Shown here piece after piece: positions 26,329 through 35,600 of a stretch of 64,000 nt of DNA. The notes beneath the pieces are model-generated. The model was given only the letters and a program-made list of their open reading frames with translations. It ran no database searches and was not told the origin of the DNA. Position 1 is the first letter of the stretch; the number at the start of each line of letters is the position of its first letter. The DNA comes from Sphingobacterium multivorum (GTDB lineage: Bacteria; Bacteroidota; Bacteroidia; Sphingobacteriales; Sphingobacteriaceae), in contig NZ_CP154261.1 of NCBI RefSeq assembly GCF_039511225.1, positions 4,898,001 through 4,962,000 of the forward strand, in the 5' to 3' direction. The position numbers and the translations under genes were made by a program.

Positions 26329-26904
26329 TTACCCGGTTGAAGATTCGTTTTTCAAAGTATTAGAAACTTCTTTCTCTTTCAAAATTGCATCATTTTTTAA
26401 AATACTATCTTGATATTTTTGTACTTTATGATACCAAGCTATCCCAGAAAAAACCATAATATTAAACAATCCTATAATAAGGATATTCCAATATTTAGAA
26501 TCTTTTCTAAACGACTCCAATTTTTTTTCAACAGAGTTTATATTTTCAGTCAAGATTTTACCATCACCACTTAATTCCTCAACTTTTTTTGACTGTTCTT
26601 TTAGAACATTTAATAAGCTGTCTCCTTTGCGAATCCCTTCATTATTCTCTATTAAACTATCTGCTATAAGATCCAACGCTTCCTTTCTAACTAAGCTTAC
26701 ATCATAGCTGAGCAGACTAACAACATTATTACGTTTTAATTGTTCAATAATAAACTTATCACGTGAATCAGTTAATAACTCTTCTTTTTTAGTATTGGTG
26801 TAGACAATAAAAATTATCAAAAATAGACAACCTACGAAACTAAATTTATAAAGATTATCTGTTGGAAGACTGGGAAACATATATTGGCTAATTTTAAAAT
26901 ACAA
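26329..26904 (-). CDS. Two-membrane-segment coiled-coil protein, last gene of the lysis cluster
   Basis: This is a 191-residue protein. A membrane segment lies at about 21-37, a long charged helical stretch at about 45-140 is likely coiled coil, and a second membrane segment lies at about 143-158. Both ends are probably on the same side. It lies 6 bp downstream of the spanin-like gene, so it shares its transcript. It could be an accessory lysis, antiholin or superinfection-exclusion factor. No motif decides this. Confidence 0.6.
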   Translation of the reverse strand: MYFKISQYMFPSLPTDNLYKFSFVGCLFLIIFIVYTNTKKEELLTDSRDKFIIEQLKRNNVVSLLSYDVSLVRKEALDLIADSLIENNEGIRKGDSLLNVLKEQSKKVEELSGDGKILTENINSVEKKLESFRKDSKYWNILIIGLFNIMVFSGIAWYHKVQKYQDSILKNDAILKEKEVSNTLKNESSTG

Positions 26905-26910
26905 TCATAC

Positions 26911-27435
26911 CTATTTCTGCCTTAAAAACCAAATTAAACCAACAACTAGCACCAAGACGCCTAGTGCGAGCCAAACCATCATTGAACCTTTCGGTTCCGA
27001 GTGGGATTGTGTATTCTTGACCAAAGAATTCTTTTCTTGCTTTTCCTGCGCTTTGTTTTCTTTAGTAACGGCAATATGCCTAATGTATCTATCATTGCTA
27101 TCTACAGTCTTCTTTTGATCGGATTTAGATCTATCCCTACGACTGTTTACAAGCTTCGCATTCCCCTTGCCTTTAGTCGATCCATCAGACTTCACTTCGA
27201 TTTCATCAGCTGTCAAGGTCATGTTCTCGTCGATATCCTTTTGAATCTGCTTTTGTTCAATAGATTTGACAGATACCTTACCTCCGACGTCAACCTTTAC
27301 TTCCTCATTGCTCTGATATTGGACTTCAACCTTTTCAATTTGTTTTTTAGAACTTGAGGTCTTAGTTGTTTTCTTAAATAGCCCGCAGCTGCTAATTAGC
27401 AGACATATCAGGCTCAGTGTTAGCCATTGCTTCAT
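26911..27435 (-). CDS. Probable unimolecular spanin (u-spanin) lipoprotein
   Basis: This 174-residue protein has a lipoprotein signal (lipobox ISSC, Cys17) at the N-terminus and a strongly hydrophobic segment at about 151-169, followed by a short basic tail (FLRQK). The ~130 residues between are charged and contain many Lys, Glu and Gln. An outer-membrane lipid anchor joined to an inner-membrane anchor in one chain is the defining layout of u-spanins such as phage T1 gp11, which fuse the two membranes at lysis. Its start overlaps the holin gene by 44 bp, as in lysis cassettes. Confidence 0.72.
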   Translation of the reverse strand: MKQWLTLSLICLLISSCGLFKKTTKTSSSKKQIEKVEVQYQSNEEVKVDVGGKVSVKSIEQKQIQKDIDENMTLTADEIEVKSDGSTKGKGNAKLVNSRRDRSKSDQKKTVDSNDRYIRHIAVTKENKAQEKQEKNSLVKNTQSHSEPKGSMMVWLALGVLVLVVGLIWFLRQK

Positions 27436-27928
27436 TTGTCTCTCCTTTCTGTTCTGTAGTAATTTTGACCGTTGTTTTGGTTGGTGTAGTGGTCTTCATA
27501 TATTCTGCCACAGCCTTAGCCATCTCCTGGATATCATCTTTATTGGCCCAGATCTTGCCAGCCAAACTGCCGACTTCATCCAACTTAACTTTGTCTTCAG
27601 CTTTTTCGTAGATACTTTTAACTTCTATGAGGGAAATGCCAAGGGCACCGACTAATGTGATAAAAGGAAATAGTATGAAAGATTTTTGATAATAAACCTC
27701 CATATACCAAATCGCTGACATTTGCATAGCATCAATTAAGGTCATTACTACAAGTAAATTGTAGTATTTAGTCAATTTTTCTACAGTCCGTCGAAACCCA
27801 TAAGATGACCGGATTACACCATTCTGTCTAGCTTTTCTGACCCCCGACCACAAGTCGGCTAGGATCATAAATAGGACTCCGCAATAAAGTCCGAAAACAA
27901 TCCATACTATTACAACTATCTTTTCCAT
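27392..27928 (-). CDS. Phage holin (holin_4 / PF05105-like)
   Basis: The frame runs up to 28039, but the ATG at 27928 (MEKIVVIV) lies just past the amidase stop with GGAAAG a few bases upstream, so that start is preferred (178 residues). ATG at 27940 is also possible. The protein has an N-terminal membrane segment, the motif ILADLWSGVRKAR....S.GFRRTVEKL and two more membrane segments, as in toxin-secretion/phage-lysis holins of PF05105. A charged cytoplasmic tail follows. Its job is to permeabilise the inner membrane for the adjacent amidase. Confidence 0.8.
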   Translation of the reverse strand: MEKIVVIVWIVFGLYCGVLFMILADLWSGVRKARQNGVIRSSYGFRRTVEKLTKYYNLLVVMTLIDAMQMSAIWYMEVYYQKSFILFPFITLVGALGISLIEVKSIYEKAEDKVKLDEVGSLAGKIWANKDDIQEMAKAVAEYMKTTTPTKTTVKITTEQKGETNEAMANTEPDMSAN

Positions 27929-27929
27929 A

Positions 27930-28481
27930 TTACTTTCCATAATTAAAATACTTTGCAATTTTGTTAGCATAAACCTCGGCCAAACAATGTTTCTGTTTTT
28001 GGAAACTGGCCATGTCTCCGATATTTGAAACAAATCCAACTTCTAGAAGCACGCTAGACGCAGCTGTATGAAGCATCCCTAATTTGCCTCTGTTGGATTC
28101 GGATTCGGTTCTAACCCCTCTATTTGGAATAGCTAATGTTTGAGAGCCTACTAAAGCTAGATCTGCAGCTATTAATCTTGATTTTTCTCGCGCATTATTA
28201 GCAACTAGCGCCGTAGTGCCTGAAGCAGCTATACGTTCGGCGGAATCGAAATGAAATTCAATCCAAATATCATCGCCTGTTGCCTGTGTTTTTACCTCCA
28301 AAATGACTTGTGCTAATGTTTTGGAATCCGAATCGGTCCATACTTCGATCCCGGGAAATTTTCTTTTTAATTCTGCAAGCACAAGATCCCGAATTTCAAT
28401 ATTCAGAAAATTCTCCTGATATCCATTCGCGACTGCCCCAGGATCTGCGAAATGATGACCAGCTGTTAGAAATAATTTCAT
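27930..28481 (-). CDS. N-acetylmuramoyl-L-alanine amidase (endolysin, Amidase_3)
   Basis: This is a 183-residue single-domain zinc amidase. Residues expected for Amidase_3 are visible: His9 (LTAGHHFADPGA), Glu23 (GYQENFLN), His near 77 (IEFHFDS) and the catalytic Glu near 147 (LLEVGFVSN). There is no signal peptide or wall-binding domain, so export depends on the neighbouring holin. It cuts the bond between muramic acid and L-alanine. It heads the lysis cassette amidase-holin-spanin. Confidence 0.9.
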   Translation of the reverse strand: MKLFLTAGHHFADPGAVANGYQENFLNIEIRDLVLAELKRKFPGIEVWTDSDSKTLAQVILEVKTQATGDDIWIEFHFDSAERIAASGTTALVANNAREKSRLIAADLALVGSQTLAIPNRGVRTESESNRGKLGMLHTAASSVLLEVGFVSNIGDMASFQKQKHCLAEVYANKIAKYFNYGK

Positions 28482-28502
28482 AAAGTGTTAAAAATTAAAG
28501 AA

Positions 28503-28530
28503 CCCCAACTCCTGAATACAGAAATTGGGG
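28503..28530 (-). terminator. Terminator after the tail-tube-like gene
   Basis: On the minus strand CCCCAA...TTGGGG is followed by TTCTTTAATTTT. It separates the 183-residue structural gene from the lysis cassette. Confidence 0.65.
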
Positions 28531-28556
28531 TAAGTAAAAAAATGAGTAATCAACAA

Positions 28557-29108
28557 TTACAATGGAGAAACGACACGCTCAGGGGAATGCAAATTATTCC
28601 ACTCACACGTATATTCGTGAGTAATAATCGCATCATCTCCTTCTTCATGAACGTCACCAGCATCAATAAAAACTTTTTTTACGCCAGAATTTCCCCCATA
28701 AAGGAGCCCTCCTGAAGTTGCGTACCAGATAGTATACTGACCTCCGCATTGGAGTGCACGCAACGCATCATGGTTGGCCTGATTAGTTTCGTCCACCTTA
28801 AAAGTTAAGGTATGAACACGGTTTGTAACCTTTTTTCTACGACCGGAAATAGCAACAGTAGTTGCCGTTGGTTTTGGCTTAGATCCCATGCCAGTAAGAA
28901 CACGAATATCCTTGCCGGCAGAAGGAGTATTTCCCAGCCGGGTTGCCCATTCAGTTGCGCTTGAAACATCTGTGAATGGGCTTGCATTTCCTGGTGCAAA
29001 ATAAAGTTCTGAAATTTGGCTTTCATTCACCTCAGGGGCACAGGTATCAAAAGCGAACGCGGGAAGAGTTGCTTCCTCGCAGTCTGAAGGACAGTTTAAT
29101 AATGCCAT
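28557..29108 (-). CDS. Phage structural protein, possible major tail (tube) protein
   Basis: This 183-residue beta-rich protein has no membrane segment. It starts MALLNCPSDCEE and carries four or more cysteines. No catalytic motif is seen. Its size, the beta pattern with SSATEWATRL, VHTLTFKVDETNQANHDAL and a C-terminal EYTCEW strand suggest a tail-tube-like or major tail protein. It has its own strong-looking promoter and its own terminator, as expected for a very abundant structural protein. Its place after the tail fibre rather than before the chaperones is unusual. Confidence 0.6.
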   Translation of the reverse strand: MALLNCPSDCEEATLPAFAFDTCAPEVNESQISELYFAPGNASPFTDVSSATEWATRLGNTPSAGKDIRVLTGMGSKPKPTATTVAISGRRKKVTNRVHTLTFKVDETNQANHDALRALQCGGQYTIWYATSGGLLYGGNSGVKKVFIDAGDVHEEGDDAIITHEYTCEWNNLHSPERVVSPL

Positions 29109-29127
29109 AATCTTAATTTTAATTATA

Positions 29128-29160
29128 CAAATATATTATTATTATTTATTGATATATCAA
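29128..29160 (-). promoter_or_regulatory. Phage promoter/operator repeat, copy 1
   Basis: On the minus strand TTG (29160-29158), a 22-bp spacer and TATATTTG (29135-29128). The -33 box lies in the dyad ATTGATATATCAAT. The -7 box is about 20 bp upstream of the tail-tube-like gene. Confidence 0.65.
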
Positions 29161-29164
29161 TATT

Positions 29165-29650
29165 TTAAACGGAATATTCCTCTAAGTTTATATTAGATTT
29201 TATCTGCCAAAATTTCGCTTGGGTTATTCCTATATATTTTATCATATCAATTACGAACGCACGGAGTTCCTCAATGGTACTGAATGTTATATATTCGGGT
29301 GATTCATCAGTGCCGAATTTAAAATTTACTGGCAATGATTCACCATTGGTATGAATCGCTAAATCAAGGGCTGCCTTGTAATTGATTTGATTTTCCATTG
29401 TCAACCAAACCGTTTTCCCCTCAAAAGTAAAGCCCTGTAAAATCTCTTTATCGCATTGTCCATTATAATATGAGAAAATAAGTGCGCGAATCTCTTCAAT
29501 AGAGGGCTTATACATGAAAATCTTTTCTTGGCCAATGACTCTTCCATCCTGACTTTTAAGATCCCATCTAATGACCCAGTGGTTCTTCACTGGGTCATAC
29601 ATTTCAATTTTTGCAACATCGTCTCCGAAGTATTTCTTTTGAACTTCCAT
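29165..29650 (-). CDS. Tail-fibre-associated protein (DUF4376-like)
   Basis: This is a 161-residue protein directly behind the giant tail fibre gene (1-bp gap). Its C-terminal ~90 residues (VWLTMENQINYKAALDLA..ITFSTIEELRAFVIDMIKYIGITQAKFWQIKSNI) resemble the DUF4376 pattern found on tail-fibre accessory or assembly proteins. It is probably a fibre chaperone or distal fibre protein. I am unsure of the exact family. Confidence 0.6.
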   Translation of the reverse strand: MEVQKKYFGDDVAKIEMYDPVKNHWVIRWDLKSQDGRVIGQEKIFMYKPSIEEIRALIFSYYNGQCDKEILQGFTFEGKTVWLTMENQINYKAALDLAIHTNGESLPVNFKFGTDESPEYITFSTIEELRAFVIDMIKYIGITQAKFWQIKSNINLEEYSV

Positions 29651-29651
29651 T

Positions 29652-32600
29652 TTATTTAAAATTTGTGATGTTAGTAAACTCTGATACGCTAGTTTTCTTT
29701 ACGATCCTATCTGAATGAGGGAAGCAGATCCGGGACGTGGAAAGTGCGACGTTATCGGTAATAATTCTATTTGTCGCATCGTAAATTACAATAGCAAACC
29801 CAAAGATACTTTTCCCCAATGCTCCACTGCCCGCGCCTCGGCACATAAATGAGCCAGTAGATTGAGCACTTGAATACTCTGTATAGTTTAACGTATTGCT
29901 GTGTCGATATGTGCTTGACACGCCACTTGGAATTACTTCAAATTTCCCTAAGTCGGTGATTCTATAGATTGCTTTTTCTCCAACATCATTCCCTTTTGGG
30001 AATGCGAAGGGCACCTCAACACCACCATTATTAACTGTAACCTCCATCATCTTAGCAACAAATTGGTCGCTATTTCTGCTTACGTAAGTTGGCGGTGTCA
30101 TTGCCTCCTTCATTTCAAATACATACCCCTGTTCGTAACCAAGCAAATTGTTGGTATATATTTCCACTTCTTTCCCATTTTCGATTAATACAGGGAATCC
30201 GTTTGCCCCCTTTATTGTGTCTTTCATGCCTAGCTTAGCAGTCACGCCAACAGTAGAGAGATTATAGTTCATATTAAGAGATGAATAACCAAACCGTTCC
30301 ATGTTATCGGTTCCATATGCCAGCAAGAACATTATACTCATCGTTTTATGTTGGAAATAGGAAATTGGATATAACCCGCGAGGATTTAAGAAATTGCTCA
30401 TTATTTGACTTACAGGAACTCCTTTAACTACTTTTAATCCGGAGACATAAGAACCTAATTTCCCGTTATTGGAAGTGATCTGTGTAGCACCTATTAGTTC
30501 TGGCTCGTGCTTACTCCAATCCGTTATAGCAAAATCAAATATGTTATTTGAATTGCTTAAAACTACATACGGGTCTACCATGCTGTACATAATCATTCTG
30601 TGAGAAAAGTACATAGTGTGTGCGTTGGCCGGAATATCAATGATTTTTCTTACTGGCTGCCAATTAACTTTACCCTTTACAAAGGTTGTACTTAGAACTA
30701 TCCCCGCACTATCTGTAAAGACAATAAAACCGCTTGTCGCTGTATTCTCGTCTTTTATTGTTACCGTACTTATGAGGGCTTTTTTATATCCGGTAACAAC
30801 AACTTTATGTGATCTAAAATTATCACCGTTTACAATTGAAGATTGAATAGTCAATTGACCTTTTCCAAAGCCAAATCCGTTAAGCAAAGAAAGATTTGGA
30901 GCCGTTGCTAGGTCTGCGTTGTTCAATCCATTTGCATCATATGCCAATTTATGCGTGATGTATGTGGAGGGATCCGGATTCGCTGGCTTCTCAGTGTTTG
31001 AAGATACCATAAGGTATGTATTGTCGCCATCGGAAAGTGATTTATACCAAAATTCCGGTTCATAAACAAATATATCCCCTTGGCTGCTATCAAGTACAGC
31101 CGGAGTTGCGTTGGCAATATTAGCGGCATCAGCAAAATAATTTGAGTTATCATTATGAAGCTTAATGATATTCATTTTGCCGTCGGCAGTCTGTTTACCT
31201 AAACATCGGTATCGCTTATCCAGGATCTTTTTAATGTGCCCGTTGGGTACGTAGGCTGTTCCACTCGCGTAGCCCGTATTATTATCTAAATTGGTCACGT
31301 TGCTATCGGCCTCAACTTCCATATTGATAGCAATGGCCGTATAAGCCGGCTCCTTAAAAGTTAACAAAGGGAAAGCTGCGACCAATACATCGTAATTAGC
31401 CGGGTATGATGTTAGCGTGTAAGTTCCAATTAGTGCAGGATATGCTGTTGTATTCCCTTTTTCGTCTATCCCCTTCATTGATAGGAATTGATTCAAAAAT
31501 GTTCCGTTTCCGGTCTCATTTACGTCTGTAACTCTGATATGAGTTAATACTGGACATAGTGCTTTCACCGCCTTCCAATCTATAAGCGGACAGTTTTCAA
31601 CGATAAGCGTCTTCACGTTATTTCCGTCTGGGAACAGGATATTATTAGCTGTAATATTGGGCAATCCAATCAATTTTAGACTGCTTAAGTTCTGAGGTAA
31701 AGTCAGTTTTTTAATTGCTGCTCCTGGTGCCAACGTAATATCGGTCATAGATGTACAACCTCGGCCAATAAATTCTTCCAAAAGACGGCAACCACTCAGA
31801 TCAATTGTCGGAATCGTCGTAAATTTTGAAATGTTAAGGAGTTTCAACTTTGGCAACTTTGTAGCGATCACCAACTCCGACAACGTATACGTCTTGGTCA
31901 TAGAACCTAAAATAAGCTCCTCAAGTGCCGGCAAGGTTGGTAAATTCATATCTGTGAAACCTCCCCATTGAGACAAATCCAACGTTCTCATAAACTTACC
32001 ACCATACAAGTGAAAAATCGTACCGACGTTGGCAGTTTGATTATAAGTGTATGACCATGAAGCTCCTTTTGCGACGAAGCTTCTATTCATAATAGCTGCT
32101 TCTCGGCGAACTTCAAAATAAAAGTCCCTTGTAGGAGATGCAGTAATTTTCGCTCCTGCATCAGAGATACCTTTCCAGGTTATATCTGTCAACGTATATT
32201 GACCAGTACCATATTTTGCATCGAACAATTCCAGACGGTTGATCAGCCACCATTTACGGTGCGAGCTACGGCTTCCCTGGGCAGCTTCTAAGTAAGAGTA
32301 TTTATTGTTTGTAATTTCCCCATTTACAATTACATCAATACCTAAAGTTTTCGGTTTTATGTATTTGTATTGGGCGTCGAGATTGTATATACGTTCAGCA
32401 AATTTTCCAGATTGCTCTTTGTCAAACATGTTAAAAATTGCTTCGTTAGTCATAAATGACCGCATTTTGCCATACGTAGTTTCTAATTGTGGAGCAAATT
32501 GATCCCGTAAGTTTTTCCAAAGAATAGAATCATGACCAGCAAATGCGTATACGTTTTTACCTGCGCTGGCAGTTAGCTCCGGATCCAAGGTATTATGATC

Positions 32601-35600
32601 AATATCCCAGGCATATTTCAAACGGCCATCATTCCGTACACCATTGATTGTATCATTATCGTACAAAATGAAATAACCAAGTACTTTGTCTTTCACCGGA
32701 TCATAGTAAAACGCAAGCATCTGGTTTTTCACACGCTGATCGACAGCAGCAAAAATATCTGTAACGTTATAGTAGGCACATAAATGTTCGACGTCGACGT
32801 AATCAGCCAATTCTGCTTTAAATTTTGCAGGATCGTTCTGAGTACTTTTTACCCACTTAACGAAACGCTCTAAATAAAAAGGCTTTTTAGTCCCTGCTTT
32901 ATATTCAGCGTTGATCGCACTATCGTCAGGAAACCTAGCTTCAAAAACTCGCATCCATGAAGGGGATCCATCGGACTCTTTTGCATCGAAATCATCATTT
33001 AAATATGACCCCATTGGGAAATCATTATTCAAAAATTCCCAACACTCAGTTGGATTTTTCCCTCCGAACTTGTTCGTAATCCATTCTGAAGCGGATAATC
33101 CATCGGCCGACCGGTGATATCCAGGAATATCCAAAAAGCCAAACACCGATTCCGAGCTCTTATCATTGTTCATGTTGAATTTACCGACGAATCTAGGGGC
33201 TTCATCTTTTGTTTTTCTTGAAAACAGATATTGGGGTTCCCCATCCACTGTGGTTCGTACATCGTACGCAAAAGATGGATCAACATATTTTTGAGCTGGA
33301 GTTAAGATTCCCGCGCTCACCAGGATATCATTAATTAATCGCGCCAGTCCGGTATTGTGAGAAGAAGACGATTCTGCAAAATCTGCTTTCAAACACCACA
33401 CATCAACTGGAGCAGGTTTTTTGCCCCTTGAATTTTCTGTCTTGAAAGACCATTTTACAACCGTCTGGAGCACACCGCCATTACCATCTTTATCACAACC
33501 TAACCACAATTCACCAGGTTGCTTCTGCGCATTTTTAAAATAGATCCGGTTGTTCTTAATAGGATATGCCAAAGATGAGGTTCCCTGAAGTCTAATACAG
33601 CCACCAGCCAATCGCCAATTTAAGGACGGTTGCGATTTTTTTACATGGAGGATTTCAGTAACGTTGTATCTGCTGTCCTTGTCGTTCATTGCTGCTGCAT
33701 ATTCGACAATATCCATCCCGTTAGGCGCCTCTCCAGTGATAATAATATAGCGCATATCGTTAGGAACTGAATCAACAGTTACATTCCCTTCAGAATCAAT
33801 CACGTTATTGAAATTGTATTTTTCTACAATTTCATTTATATCGTTGAGATCAAGTGTAGAGATATCTAAAACTTGAGAATCTGTCAGATAATTACCGTAG
33901 GATCTAACATTATACAAGTCGATGGTAGCGCCCTCACTGCTTACGACTATGTTTCTAGGTGTCTCTTGATAAATAATGTCCGTGATTCCTCGCTGAGCGA
34001 TTCCGCTCAAGGAACCATTGATGTATAAATACATCATTTTATCATTCAATTTCTCATAGTCAGAAGAATTGCTGCCAGCAGCCGGGAAGGAAACGAACGC
34101 TATATTATATTCCTGCTCAGGTGCAATTTCCATTGAAACCTCCGAATTTCCCCTGGAGATCATTTGCACCTTTTCAGGATAAATAACAAAACCAACCCCT
34201 GCATCCATGCAGCTCAATAGAGGCTTAGTATTATCTGTTACACTGGAGACCTTGATTTTTGCAGTGAAAGCAAAACTATTAGGGGCTGTTGCTGATAAAC
34301 CATCTAGAGGCTTATAGTTAATTTCGGCCTTTCCACCATTGGCCAAACGCAAGGCATTTTCAAGCCAACCATCACCGGCGAATTGTACACCAGTAAAAGT
34401 GGTTGTGATCCCATTAAAAGACCATTCCGTTTTATTCGTATCATTATTTGTACGTCCGATTGCACTTAGTTTTAACTTCAAACCATCCGTAGGCTCCTCT
34501 AGATCAATACCTATATCTGTGATGTTCACCCCGAAAGTATATGTTGTACTGCCGGTTTGTATCTGTCCCTGAAGAGATCCTTCTACAGCAGACTTCGCCG
34601 ATACAGATCTTTGAATAAACGAAGTCGTCATTGACGATATCACTGTGCCAGCTACTTTTACAGTCACAAGGTTAGTTGGAGCCGCTGGATTGTAAGCCGC
34701 AAAACGAACAGAATAATCCGCAAAACGACCAGCTGTAATATATGGCCTTGAATTTTTCGCAATAATTGTACCGTCCGCATAATCAAACCTAGCGGCAATA
34801 ATGGGTAGACTATTGGTTGATTCGTTGTAAACGGCTATATCAAAGTAGATACTATTGCTCTTTAAAATTTTCTCTGTTGTAACTGCAACTTCAGCGACCA
34901 TTTGAACTGAATGGGATCCTGGAGCCAAGCCTACAGCACTGATATTAAATGAACCGTTGGCATAAGATGAAGTAATTGTCCTGGTATCAATTTCAACACC
35001 ATCAAGAAAAACCCGAACCGTTTTTGTCCCGGATCCATTTAAATTGAATGGAACAGCCACAGATCCGCCAACCTTTACCAAGGTAGCAAAGTCAAAAGAT
35101 GAAGATAATTTCAATGTTATAACCTGGACAGACCAAAGAACTGAACTAACTTGGACAGACTCTCCTGTATCGACTTCAACTCTTAAACGCACTGAATTAC
35201 TGCCAACTTTTACAAATTTGGTAACATCAATTGTATCCAATTTTCCGGCAGTTAAAACGCGGTCAAATACAATACTTGACGCTCCGGAACCAATTGTTAT
35301 TTTTGCATTTCCGTTCAGTCCGGTACTTGTGTCACTTGCAATATCCTTATGATCAAAGATGAAAGATAATTTGACTTCATCACCTTCTTTGATAAGCTGA
35401 TTCTGGGTGACTTTCGTCAACACGATTTTAGTTGTCGAGGATCCTCCGTCGCCGCCTCCGCCGCCACTAAACTCATCGGTAGTATTAAGTATATTTCCCT
35501 CTTCATCAAGAAGTGAAACAGAGTATTTTAAATCTGCCCCTTCACCGATAGAATTCAAAGCTACTGAAGCCCCGAATTTGCCAGTCTGTTCCTTTAAAGC

